64,000 bases of DNA, taken from the NCBI RefSeq assembly GCF_001552155.1, contig NZ_BCQQ01000004.1:1-64000 (forward strand), read 5' to 3'. Each line of letters begins with the position of its first letter. The stretch's first letter is position 1. The position numbers and the translations under genes were made by a program. The stretch is from Actinomadura formosensis NBRC 14204 (GTDB lineage Bacteria; Actinomycetota; Actinomycetes; Streptosporangiales; Streptosporangiaceae). Shown here one piece after another: positions 45,163 to 53,439 of the stretch. The notes below the pieces were generated by a model. That model was not told the DNA's origin, did no database searches, and was given only the letters and a program-made list of their open reading frames with translations.

Positions 45163-46236
45163 ATGCAGGAACTGTTCGAGCCGCTGTCGGCCGGGAAGCT
45201 GGAGTTGCCCAACCGCCTGGTGATGGCCCCGATGACCCGCAGCCGGGCCGGCGCGGACGGCACCGTCGGCGAGCTGCACGCCGAGTACTACCGGCAGCGC
45301 GCCGGTGCCGGGCTGATCATCACGGAGGGGACGCAGCCGAGCGTCCGGGGCCAGGGGTACATCCTGACGCCGGGCCTGCACTCGGACGACCAGGTGGCGG
45401 CGTGGCGGACGGTGACCGGCACCGTGCACGCCGAGGGCGGGCGGATCTTCGCGCAGCTGATGCACGCCGGGCGCGTCGGCCACCCCGTCCTGTACCCGGA
45501 CGGAGGGCTGCCGCTGGGCCCGTCGCCGATCGCGTCCGGGGAGCAGTTGTTCACCCCCGAGGGGATGCTCGACCATCCCGTCCCGCGGGAGATGACCCTG
45601 GACGACATCGCGCGGGCGGTCGAGGAGTTCGGCGGCGCGGCGCGCAACGCGATCAGGGCCGGGTTCGACGGGGTCGAGCTGCACGGCGCGAACGGCTACC
45701 TGATCCAGCAGTTCCTCGCGGACGGCAGCAACGTCCGGACCGACGCCTACGGCGGGACGGCCGGGAACCGCATCAGGTTCGCCGTCGAGGCCGTCCGGGC
45801 GGCGGCGGACGCGATCGGGCCGGAGCGGGTGGGCCTGCGCGTGTCGCCGGGCGGCAGGGCGAGCGGCGTCAGCGAGAGCGACACGCCCGAGCTGTACTCG
45901 GCGCTGGTCGCCGCCCTCGCGCCCCTCGGTCTCGCCTACCTGCACGTCCTGGAGGAGGGCGACCGGGAGACGACGCGGCGGATCCGCGCGGAGTGGCCGG
46001 GGACGCTGATCCTGAACCCGCATCCGACGCCGGAGTCGTTCCCCGCGAAGCCGGAGGACGGGGCCGAGGCGCTGCGGGACGGGGTGGCCGACGCGATCGC
46101 CTTCGGGGAGTTGTGGCTCGCCAACCCCGACCTGCCCGCCCGCATCAGGGCCGGCGGCCCCTACAACAAGGCCGACCGGGCGACGTTCTACGGCGGCGAC
46201 CACCGCGGCTACACCGACTACCCGACACTGGGCTGA
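45163..46236 (+). CDS. Old Yellow Enzyme-type alkene reductase
   Basis: Protein of 357 aa, an FMN-dependent TIM barrel. MAPMTRSRA (flavin-binding Thr), ELHGANGYLIQQFLADGSN (active-site His/Asn pair and nearby Tyr), and GLRVSPGG match the NemA/OYE class. It would reduce activated C=C bonds of enones or nitroesters with NAD(P)H. GAGGATGTC precedes the ATG. It stands alone on its strand next to the LAL regulator and ends at a strong bidirectional terminator. Confidence 0.9.
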   Translation: MQELFEPLSAGKLELPNRLVMAPMTRSRAGADGTVGELHAEYYRQRAGAGLIITEGTQPSVRGQGYILTPGLHSDDQVAAWRTVTGTVHAEGGRIFAQLMHAGRVGHPVLYPDGGLPLGPSPIASGEQLFTPEGMLDHPVPREMTLDDIARAVEEFGGAARNAIRAGFDGVELHGANGYLIQQFLADGSNVRTDAYGGTAGNRIRFAVEAVRAAADAIGPERVGLRVSPGGRASGVSESDTPELYSALVAALAPLGLAYLHVLEEGDRETTRRIRAEWPGTLILNPHPTPESFPAKPEDGAEALRDGVADAIAFGELWLANPDLPARIRAGGPYNKADRATFYGGDHRGYTDYPTLG

Positions 46237-46256
46237 ACGGGGGCGCCGAGCAGGGG

Positions 46257-46291
46257 AAAGGCCCCGCACCGGGCCGAGTGCGGGGCCTTTT
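46257..46291. terminator. Bidirectional terminator
   Basis: AAAGGCCCCGCAC (46257-46269) pairs perfectly with GTGCGGGGCCTTT (46278-46290) around an 8-nt loop, with T residues on one side and A residues on the other. It lies between the convergent Old Yellow Enzyme and NlpC/P60 genes and can serve both. Confidence 0.85.
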
Positions 46292-46301
46292 CGCGGCAGG
46301 G

Positions 46302-46880
46302 TCAAAGACCCGGCCGGACCGCGCCGCTGAAGTGGCGCTTGTAGTACCTCGTCAGCTTGATCTTCTGGACCCGCTTGCCGGAACTCGGCGCGTGGATCAT
46401 GTAGCCGTGCCCGGCGTAGATCCCCATGTGGGACCGGCCGCCGTAGAAGAAGAGGAGGTCGCCCTTCACGGCGCCCTTCCAGGAGACCTTCTTCCTGACC
46501 GCGCGGTAGATCTGCTGGGTGGTGCGGGGCAGTTTCACCCCGGCCTTGCGCCAGGCGCCGCCGGCGAGGCCGGAGCAGTCCCAGTAGTAGGGCCCGGTCC
46601 CGCCGTAGCGGTACGGGTCGCCGATCTGCTTCGCCGCGTACTTCACGGCGTAGGCCGCGCGCTTCTTCTGCCTGGCGGCCCGGGACTGCTGCGCGGTGAC
46701 CTGCGCGGGGACCGTCGCGGCCGCGGGCACCGCCGCCGACAGGGCCGCGGTCTTCTGCGGCGGGGCCGTCGCCTCGACCGGCCCTGCGGCGAGGACGCCC
46801 GCGCCGGACGCCGCGGTGGTGGTGAGGATGAGGCCGCCGGTGGCGATTCCGGTCTTCAGGGTGTTTCGGGGGGTATGCAG
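46302..46880 (-). CDS. Secreted NlpC/P60 peptidoglycan hydrolase
   Basis: The C-terminal 115 residues form an NlpC/P60 domain: DPYRYGGTGPYYWDCSGLAGGAWRKAG with the catalytic Cys, and GRSHMGIYAGHGYMIHAP with the His. It cleaves peptidoglycan stem peptides. An in-frame signal peptide (RNTLKTGIATGGLILTT...GVLAAGP) lies upstream of the first in-frame GTG (46730), so translation must begin earlier. The only candidates before an in-frame TAG are CTG 46880 or ATT 46883, with GGTCTGGAG directly upstream; I chose CTG. A probable c-di-AMP riboswitch precedes it, as is common for such hydrolases in actinobacteria. Confidence 0.78.
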   Translation of the reverse strand: MHTPRNTLKTGIATGGLILTTTAASGAGVLAAGPVEATAPPQKTAALSAAVPAAATVPAQVTAQQSRAARQKKRAAYAVKYAAKQIGDPYRYGGTGPYYWDCSGLAGGAWRKAGVKLPRTTQQIYRAVRKKVSWKGAVKGDLLFFYGGRSHMGIYAGHGYMIHAPSSGKRVQKIKLTRYYKRHFSGAVRPGL

Positions 46881-46904
46881 AATGACTCCAGACCTCGCGG
46901 GTGA

Positions 46905-47050
46905 TGCCTACCGGGCAGCCGTCACCCACCGGTCGTTCATGGGGGTTCTGGATGCGCGCGGCCGTTTCCGGAGCGTCATTGTTCGTAAACGCAGTGGAAT
47001 TTCGGCCGCTTCCGGCTCCGTGCCTCTCGGCTGCACGGACTCGGCGATTC
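46905..47050 (-). promoter_or_regulatory. Probable ydaO-type (c-di-AMP) riboswitch
   Basis: On the minus strand the 5' end reads GCCGAGTCCGTGC, a short loop and GCACGGAGCCGG, like the first stem of ydaO riboswitches. The 3' end reads GACGGCTGCCCGGTAGGC, close to the conserved closing segment. The middle is less canonical and lacks a clear GGGGACCC block. The element ends about 24 nt before the NlpC/P60 start, the classical position for control of cell-wall hydrolases by c-di-AMP. Confidence 0.5.
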
Positions 47051-47514
47051 GACGGCGGCTTCCGGGCGGGGCCGGGGGAACGACCTGGGGGTCCGCTCCG
47101 GCCGTCCTCGGACGACCGGGCGCGTCGCCGCCGCGCGTCGGGGTGCGTGTTCTGTTATCCGGTTCCTGCCGGGACCTGTCGCCCGGCCGGCTGCTGTGCC
47201 GCATGAACCGGGCAGGAAGCTAGCCAGGGCCTGTCGAATCTGGCAAATCACGAAGCTATTTCGATCAGGTGCGGGCGGTCCGAATGAGACGGCGGTCCAC
47301 CGCGCTGCCTGGATCAATTCAAAGCGCCTTCAGTGAATTGTGAAGTGGATCACAGATCCGCCCGGACATCGTGGTTCATTTACCGACCTGTGATTTGCCG
47401 CACATTTGGAGTCGCCCGGAGGGAGACCGGATCCGGCCACGCCCGGCCGTTGCGGACACCGCCGCGCTCCCTGTAGTTGAAGGAGATTCATGTTCGGTGC
47501 CCGGAGGGAGACCC

Positions 47515-48828
47515 GTGTTCGGCACGTCGAGCAGAGCACGCATCGTCCGCGTCCTGACCGCTCTCACCCTCGTCCTCACCCTGACCGCCCCGCCCGGGGC
47601 GTCCGCCGAGGCGAGGCCCGCGACCGTCAGGTTCCCGCCCGGTTTTCTCTGGGGCGTGTCCACCTCCGGCTTCCAGAGCGAGGGACACTTCCCCGATAGC
47701 AACTGGACGAGGAACTCCGACCGCAAGGCGGACCCCTACGGCAACTCCGTGGACTTCCGGCACCGCTACCCGTCCGACCTGAAGCTCGCCAAGGGCCTCG
47801 GCGTGAACGTCTTCCGGACGTCCATCGAGTGGGCCCGGGTCGAGCCGCGCCGGGGCCACCGCGACCCGAAGGCGCTCGCCTACTACGACGACCTCGTGCG
47901 CCGCATCAAGGCGAACGGGATGCGGCCCATGCTCACCCTCGACCACTGGGTGTATCCCGGCTGGGTCGTCGACCAGGGCGGCTGGAGCAACCCCCGCACG
48001 CGCGACGACTGGCTCCGCAACGCGCGCTTCGTCGTCAACCGCTACAAGGGCCAGGGCGTCATCTGGATCACGTTCAACGAGGCCACCATCCCCATCTTCA
48101 AGGAGATGACCGCCCACCCCGGCCAGATGATGCAGATACGCGACGCCTTCATCAAGGCCCACCGGTCCGCCTACGACATGATCCACAAGATCGACCCGGG
48201 CGCCCCCGTCTCCAGCAACGTCGCCTATGGGTCGGTCCTCAACGGCTTCTTCGACGCGGCCCTGTTCAACGATGCCGCCGACAAGCTCGACTTCATCGGC
48301 ATCGACTACTACTACGGCGCCAACCTGCAGAACTTCACCTCGGCGCACATGCTCACCGGAGAGCCCTGGAAGGTGGACCCGGAGCCGGAGGGGCTGTACT
48401 ACGTCCTCAAGAACTACCAGCGGCGGCTCCCGCACCTGCCCGTGTACATCGTCGAGAACGGCATGGCGACCGACAACGGCAAGCCGCGCAAGGACGGCTA
48501 CACGCGCTCGGACAATCTCCGCGACCACATCTACTGGATCCAGCGTGCGATGGCCGACGGCGTGAAGATGATGGGCTACAACTACTGGAGCCTCACCGAC
48601 AACTACGAGTGGGGCATTTACCGGCCACGGTTCGGCCTCTACACGGTGGACGTGCTGACAGACCCGACCTTGACGCGCCGCCCGACCGACGCCGTCCCCA
48701 CCTACCGGTCGATCATCGCGAACCGGGGCGTTCCGTCCGGGTACGTCCCGGTGCGCAAGCCGGGCTGGTGCTCGATCGAGGATCCCGTCGCGACCTGCCT
48801 CGGCACGACCCCCACACCGCCCGCATGA
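47515..48828 (+). CDS. Secreted glycoside hydrolase family 1 (beta-glucosidase-like)
   Basis: Protein of 437 aa with a signal peptide (IVRVLTALTLVLTLTAPPGA, cleavage near ASAEA). FPPGFLWGVSTSGFQSEG is the GH1 N-terminal signature. The nucleophile Glu is in VYIVENGMA and the acid/base Glu in ITFNEATI; the family usually has NEP, here NEA. SLTDNYEWG matches the substrate-binding loop. It should hydrolyse beta-glycosides outside the cell. I use GTG 47515 with GGAGGGAG 5 nt upstream. A better-looking ATG with GAAGGAG at 47490 is out of frame by one base. Confidence 0.85.
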   Translation: MFGTSSRARIVRVLTALTLVLTLTAPPGASAEARPATVRFPPGFLWGVSTSGFQSEGHFPDSNWTRNSDRKADPYGNSVDFRHRYPSDLKLAKGLGVNVFRTSIEWARVEPRRGHRDPKALAYYDDLVRRIKANGMRPMLTLDHWVYPGWVVDQGGWSNPRTRDDWLRNARFVVNRYKGQGVIWITFNEATIPIFKEMTAHPGQMMQIRDAFIKAHRSAYDMIHKIDPGAPVSSNVAYGSVLNGFFDAALFNDAADKLDFIGIDYYYGANLQNFTSAHMLTGEPWKVDPEPEGLYYVLKNYQRRLPHLPVYIVENGMATDNGKPRKDGYTRSDNLRDHIYWIQRAMADGVKMMGYNYWSLTDNYEWGIYRPRFGLYTVDVLTDPTLTRRPTDAVPTYRSIIANRGVPSGYVPVRKPGWCSIEDPVATCLGTTPTPPA

Positions 48829-48906
48829 CCTGGACACCGCCCGCATGACCCGCGCGTCCCCGGGTACCGCCACCGCGACCGCAATCGACCAGGGGACGCG
48901 TGGGAC

Positions 48907-49521
48907 GTGCAGACGGAGCCGAGCACCCCGACACGCGGGTCCGGCCTCCCGAGGTCCGGCTCGGCCGGCGTCGTGGACGGCTTGCTGACGGCTCTGAAAC
49001 GGGCCGCCGCCGCGCTCCGCGAGGCCGGCATCGACTACGCGCTCGCGGGCGGATTCGCCGCGTACGCGCATGGCGCGGCCCTACCCACCCATGACGTCGA
49101 CTTCGTGGTGCGTGAGCGGGACGTCCAGGTGGCCTTGGGCGCACTGGCCGACGCGGGCATGACGCATGTGGAGAGCCCGGAGAACTGGCTGGCGAAAGTG
49201 TGCGATGGGGAGCACTACATCGACCTCATCCACACCCCGTCCGGCCGACCGGTGGACGGAGAACTGCTGGGGCGGGCTGAGGAGATGACGGTCGGGGCGG
49301 TGTTCATGCCCGTCCTGACCGCCACCGACCTGATCATCATGCGGGTGCTGGCGTTCACCGAGACCGCCTGCGACTTCAGCGCGTTCCTGCACGTCGGCCG
49401 GGCCCTGCGGGAACAGGTGGACTGGCGCCGGGTTGCCGCGCAGACCGCGCAGTCCCCGTACGCCCATGCCTTCCTGACGCTGCTGGCCCGGCTCGGAGTG
49501 ATCGAGGAGGACGCACTGTGA
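48907..49521 (+). CDS. Nucleotidyltransferase-fold protein
   Basis: Protein of 204 aa. Residues about 40-70 carry a minimal nucleotidyltransferase site: DYALAGGFAAYAHG (GG motif) followed by THDVDFVV (Asp-x-Asp) and a third Asp in HYIDLIHT. The fold includes adenylyl/guanylyl-transferases and AbiEii-like toxins; the specific reaction is unknown. It starts at GTG 48907 and overlaps the BON-domain gene by 4 nt. With the metallophosphoesterase gene it forms a compact three-gene operon. Confidence 0.72.
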   Translation: MQTEPSTPTRGSGLPRSGSAGVVDGLLTALKRAAAALREAGIDYALAGGFAAYAHGAALPTHDVDFVVRERDVQVALGALADAGMTHVESPENWLAKVCDGEHYIDLIHTPSGRPVDGELLGRAEEMTVGAVFMPVLTATDLIIMRVLAFTETACDFSAFLHVGRALREQVDWRRVAAQTAQSPYAHAFLTLLARLGVIEEDAL

Positions 49522-49763
49522 CCGGCATGTCGGAGTATCTGGCCGCGCACATCCAGGAGCGGCTCGCGGCGGACGCCTACGAGCTCGGCATCCGCGTGGA
49601 CGTCCGTGGTGACGTCGTCCATCTGCGCGGCGAGGTGATGAGCGAGCAGCGGCGCCGGGAGGCCGAGGAGGCCGCCCGCGCCGCCGCCGAGGGCCGCGAG
49701 ATCTGCAACGAGCTGCACGTCGTCGCGGTCGCCGAACCGGAGGCTGAGGAGCGGCTCTCATGA
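49518..49763 (+). CDS. Small BON-domain protein
   Basis: Protein of 81 aa consisting essentially of one BON domain: LGIRVDVRGDVVHLRGEVMSEQRRREAEEAARA followed by ICNELHV. BON domains bind phospholipids or mediate protein contacts. There is no signal peptide, so it is cytoplasmic. The GTG overlaps the nucleotidyltransferase stop and its own stop overlaps the metallophosphoesterase ATG, each by 4 nt. Confidence 0.8.
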   Translation: MTGMSEYLAAHIQERLAADAYELGIRVDVRGDVVHLRGEVMSEQRRREAEEAARAAAEGREICNELHVVAVAEPEAEERLS

Positions 49764-50521
49764 TCCGGGTGGCGGCGGCCGGGGACCTGCACGTGGGGCC
49801 GGAGGTGGCGGGTGCGTACCGGGCGCGGCTGTCCGCGCTCGCCGGCCAGGCGGACGTGTTCCTGGTCGCCGGCGACCTGACCCGGCACGGGACGGCCGAG
49901 GAGGGCCGGATCGCCGCCGGTGAGCTGCGCGATCTCGGCGTCCCGGTGATCGCCGTGCTCGGCAACCACGACTACCACTCGGGTGCCGAGGAGGAGATCA
50001 CGGGCGTCCTGCGGGACGCCGGCGTGACCGTCCTCGAAGGCGGCGGGACGGTCCTCGACTGCACCGGGACACGGCTCGGCATCGCGGGCGGCAAGGGCTT
50101 CGGCGGCGGGTTCGAGGGCCGCTGCGCCAGCGACTTCGGCGAGCCCGAGATGAAGGCGTTCGTCCGGCACACCAGGGACTTCGCGGAACGGCTCGGCGCC
50201 TGCCTCCAGGACCTGGACGCCGACGTGACGGTCGCCCTCACGCACTACTCGCCGTCCGCCGACACCCTCGAAGGGGAGCCGCTGGAGATCTACCCGTTCC
50301 TCGGCAGCTACCTGCTGGGCGAGGCGATCGACGCGGCCGGCGCCGACCTCGCCGTCCACGGCCACGCGCACAAGGGGACGGAGAAGGGCCTCACGTCCGG
50401 CGGGGTACGGGTGCGGAACGTGGCGCTGCCGGTGATCCAGCACGCCTACGCCCTGTACCGCCTGGACGTCCCCGAAGCCACATTCCGCCGCAGCGTCCGG
50501 GAACGCGTCTCCGCCTGGTGA
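49760..50521 (+). CDS. Metallophosphoesterase
   Basis: Protein of 253 aa with the complete calcineurin-like motif set: GDLHVG, AGDLTRHG, GNHDYH, THYSPS and HGHAH. Such enzymes hydrolyse phosphomono- or diesters with two metal ions; the substrate could be a nucleotide, nucleic acid or lipid. It is cytoplasmic. It is the last gene of an operon with the nucleotidyltransferase-fold and BON proteins, which might mean that it removes a group added by the transferase; this is speculation. Confidence 0.87.
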   Translation: MIRVAAAGDLHVGPEVAGAYRARLSALAGQADVFLVAGDLTRHGTAEEGRIAAGELRDLGVPVIAVLGNHDYHSGAEEEITGVLRDAGVTVLEGGGTVLDCTGTRLGIAGGKGFGGGFEGRCASDFGEPEMKAFVRHTRDFAERLGACLQDLDADVTVALTHYSPSADTLEGEPLEIYPFLGSYLLGEAIDAAGADLAVHGHAHKGTEKGLTSGGVRVRNVALPVIQHAYALYRLDVPEATFRRSVRERVSAW

Positions 50522-50711
50522 CGTTCGCTCTACGTGATGCCGGTGGGCGGTCGCGAGATCACGAGAGGGGGAGTGGTCTCGCGGCCGTCCCACCACCCAG
50601 GCCGCCGAGCGGTAGAGGCACTGGCGGCCGTCGAGCCCCGGATACACGAGGCCCTTGCCGGCCCTCTGCCGTCCGTATCCCGGCTCCCAGGGTCGCTACG
50701 TTGCAGGTCCA

Positions 50712-51560
50712 TCAGCCCGGATGTATCTCCCCGCCGGCCGGTACGAGCGTCTGGCCGGTGTAGTAGGAGGACAGGCGGTTGGACGCGAAGAACACATAGG
50801 ACGGCGCGATCTCGTCGGGATCGGCGTCACGTCCCATCGGTGCGTTCTTGCCGAAGCTCTCGACGCGTTCCTCGTCGAACGTCGCGGGAATGAGCGGTGT
50901 CCAGACCGGGCCGGGCGCGACGCAGTTGACGCGGATCTCCCGGTCCATGAGGTTCTGGGCGAGACTCGCCGCGAGGGACATCACGGCGCCCTTGCTCGCG
51001 GAGTAGTCGATGAGCGTCTTGTTGCCGCGCAGCCCGTTGATCGACCCGGTGATGATGATGGACGAGCCCGGCCCCATGTGGTCGAGGGCCTCCTGGACCG
51101 TCCAGAACACCGCGAACACGTTCACCTCGAACGTCCGGCGGAGCTGCGCGTCGTCGATCTCCCGGACGTCCTTCACCGGCTCCTGTGTGCCGTGGTGCAG
51201 GACGAGCACGTCCAGCCCGCCGAGGTCGCGGACGGTGTGCTCGACGACCTCGCGGCAGTGCCGCTCCTCGGCCATGTCGCCGCCGAACATGACGCAGCGC
51301 CGTCCCGCGGCCTCGACCAGGGACGCGGTGTGCCGGGCATCGTCGTCCTCCTCCAGGTACGTGATCGCGACATCGGCGCCCTCCTTGGCGAACGCGACCG
51401 CAGTGGCGCGCCCGATGCCGGAGTCGCCGCCGGTGATCAGCGCCCGGCGCCCTTGCAGCAGGTCGCTGCCGGTGTGGTCGCGCATCTCGTCGCGGGGTTC
51501 GGGTGCCATGTCCTCCGTCCGGCCGGGGTAGGACTGGCTCTGTGCGGGTCGCTCGCTCAT
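50712..51560 (-). CDS. SDR-family oxidoreductase (stress-protein-39-like)
   Basis: Protein of 282 aa, a classical-extended SDR. The cofactor motif is ITGGDSGIGRATAVAFAKEGADV, the catalytic Ser is in IIITGSINGL and Tyr-Lys in DYSASKGA. The Gln/Ser/Tyr-rich N-terminus before the Rossmann fold (QSQSYPGRTEDMAPEP) and the C-terminus YYTGQTLVPAGGE are typical of the YhxC/GSP39-like subgroup. It would reduce or oxidise a small alcohol or ketone with NAD(P). The start at ATG 51560 gives the usual length; 11 codons further upstream are open. Confidence 0.85.
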   Translation of the reverse strand: MSERPAQSQSYPGRTEDMAPEPRDEMRDHTGSDLLQGRRALITGGDSGIGRATAVAFAKEGADVAITYLEEDDDARHTASLVEAAGRRCVMFGGDMAEERHCREVVEHTVRDLGGLDVLVLHHGTQEPVKDVREIDDAQLRRTFEVNVFAVFWTVQEALDHMGPGSSIIITGSINGLRGNKTLIDYSASKGAVMSLAASLAQNLMDREIRVNCVAPGPVWTPLIPATFDEERVESFGKNAPMGRDADPDEIAPSYVFFASNRLSSYYTGQTLVPAGGEIHPG

Positions 51561-51723
51561 GTGCAGGCGGGTGCCCGTGGCCGGGAGGGGCAAACGCGCC
51601 CCCTAGTGTGACCCATGGGTAACCACGCGCGCCCGTGATCGCCGGGGTGTGAGCGGTGCGTGCGACGCCGTCTGGATAGCATCACCCCGAACCACATTCG
51701 GTCCCTCACGTAAGGTGTCGCTT

Positions 51724-52497
51724 ATGGACCTGAACGGAGTTTCCGCCGTCGTATCCGGTGGCGCGAGCGGCCTCGGCGAGGCCACCGTCCGCGCGCTGGC
51801 CGCCGAAGGCGCCAAGGTGGTCGTCGCCGACCTCAACGAGGACAAGGGCAAGGCCGTCGCCGACGAGGTCGGCGGCGTCTTCGTCAAGACGGACGTGTCG
51901 AACGAGGAGCAGGTGCAGGCCGCCGTCCAGGCCGCCGTCGACACCGGCGCCCCGCTGCGCGTCATCGTCAACAGCGCGGGCATCGGCTGGGCGTCGCGGA
52001 CCGTGAACCGCGACGGCAGCCCGCACGACCTCGCGTCCTACGAGACCGTCATCCGGATCAACCTCATCGGCACCTTCAACCTGATGCGGATCGGCGCCGC
52101 CGCCATGGCCAAGACCGAGCCCGCCGACGCCGACGGCCAGCGCGGCGTGGTGATCAACACCGCGTCCGTCGCCGGCATCGAGGGGCAGACCGGGCAGGTC
52201 GCCTACTCGGCGTCCAAGGGCGGCATCATCGGCATGACGCTGCCCGCCGCGCGCGACCTCGCCGCGGTCGGCGTCCGGGTCAACACCGTCTGCCCCGGCA
52301 TCATCGACACCCCGATCTACGGCGAGGGCGAGGGCGCGGAGGCGTTCAAGGCCAAGCTCGCCGCGCCCGTCCCGTTCCCGAAGCGGATGGGCAAGGCGTC
52401 GGAGTTCGCGCACCTCGTCAAGTCCCTGATCGAGAACGACTACATGAACGGCGAGACGATCCGCTTCGACGGCGGCATCCGCTTCCAGCCGAAGTGA
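51724..52497 (+). CDS. SDR-family 3-hydroxyacyl-CoA dehydrogenase-like protein
   Basis: Protein of 257 aa close to the HSD10/type II 3-hydroxyacyl-CoA dehydrogenase group: VVSGGASGLGEATVRALAAEG at the N-terminus, NSAGIGW, INTASVAGIEGQTGQVAYSASKGG with catalytic Ser/Tyr/Lys, and CPGIIDTPIY. It would oxidise 3-hydroxyacyl-CoA or a related hydroxysteroid with NAD+. It is followed by an enoyl-CoA hydratase after 7 nt, which supports a beta-oxidation role. Start at ATG 51724. Confidence 0.88.
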   Translation: MDLNGVSAVVSGGASGLGEATVRALAAEGAKVVVADLNEDKGKAVADEVGGVFVKTDVSNEEQVQAAVQAAVDTGAPLRVIVNSAGIGWASRTVNRDGSPHDLASYETVIRINLIGTFNLMRIGAAAMAKTEPADADGQRGVVINTASVAGIEGQTGQVAYSASKGGIIGMTLPAARDLAAVGVRVNTVCPGIIDTPIYGEGEGAEAFKAKLAAPVPFPKRMGKASEFAHLVKSLIENDYMNGETIRFDGGIRFQPK

Positions 52498-52504
52498 GGC
52501 ACGC

Positions 52505-53269
52505 ATGTCCGAAGCTGTTCTGACCGAGGAAGACGGCGCCGTCCTCATCGTCACCATCAACCGCCCCGAGGCCCGCAACGCGGTCAACGGCGAGGTGGCG
52601 AAGGGTCTCGCGGCGGCCGTGGACGAACTCGACTCCCGCAAGGACCTGTCCATCGGCATCCTCACCGGCGCCGGCGGGACGTTCTGCGCGGGCATGGACC
52701 TCAAGGGCTTCCTGACCGGTGACAACCCGACCGTCGAGGGCCGCGGGTTCGCCGGCATCACCGAGCGTCCGGCGGCCAAGCCGCTGATCGCCGCGGTCGA
52801 GGGCTACGCCCTGGCCGGCGGCTGCGAGGTCGCGCTGTCCTGCGACATGATCGTGGCCGCGCGGGACGCGCAGTTCGGGCTGCCCGAGCCGAAGCGCGGC
52901 CTCGTCGCGGGGGCCGGCGGCCTGCTGCGGCTGCCGCGGCGCATCCCGTTCCACATCGCCATGGAGATCGCCCTCACCGGCGACAAGTACCCGGCGGAGC
53001 GGATGGCCGAGGTGGGGCTCGTCAACCGGCTCGCCGAGCCGGGCGGCGCGCTCGCCGCGGCGAGGGAACTGGCCCTGAAGGTCGCCGAGAACGCCCCGCT
53101 GGCGCTCGCGGCGACCAAGAGGGTCATCGTCGAGTCCGCCGACTGGACGGCCGAGGAGGCGTGGAAGAAGCAGCAGGACATCATCCTGCCCGTCTTCACG
53201 TCCAAGGACGCCCAGGAGGGCCCGGCGGCGTTCGCCCAGAAGCGCAAGCCGAACTGGAAGGGCGAATAG
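52505..53269 (+). CDS. Enoyl-CoA hydratase (crotonase family)
   Basis: Protein of 254 aa. The oxyanion-hole regions are FCAGMDLKGF and EGYALAGGCEVAL. Both catalytic glutamates expected of a true hydratase are present (GGCEVAL and GLPEPKRG). It would hydrate a 2-enoyl-CoA to 3-hydroxyacyl-CoA, the step before the upstream dehydrogenase. The two genes are 7 nt apart and end at a hairpin terminator. The substrate chain is unknown. Confidence 0.9.
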   Translation: MSEAVLTEEDGAVLIVTINRPEARNAVNGEVAKGLAAAVDELDSRKDLSIGILTGAGGTFCAGMDLKGFLTGDNPTVEGRGFAGITERPAAKPLIAAVEGYALAGGCEVALSCDMIVAARDAQFGLPEPKRGLVAGAGGLLRLPRRIPFHIAMEIALTGDKYPAERMAEVGLVNRLAEPGGALAAARELALKVAENAPLALAATKRVIVESADWTAEEAWKKQQDIILPVFTSKDAQEGPAAFAQKRKPNWKGE

Positions 53270-53283
53270 CCTCTCCCGTGCAG

Positions 53284-53316
53284 GACGCCCGGAACCGCCC
53301 GGTTCTGGGCGTCTTG
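53284..53316 (+). terminator. Hairpin terminator after the hydratase gene
   Basis: GACGCCCGGAACC (53284-53296) pairs with GGTTCTGGGCGTC (53301-53313), with one G-U pair and a 4-nt loop, followed by TTG. It lies 15 nt past the enoyl-CoA hydratase stop. Confidence 0.75.
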
Positions 53317-53439
53317 ACGTCTGTGACCCATGTGCCTGGTGCGTCCTGATCCGGCCGGATCGGGGGTTCCGCTTACCCGGAAGTAAGTAATGCCGTACTC
53401 TTTGGCGCACGCTTGCTGTGATCTTGGGAGTGGGAGCAT

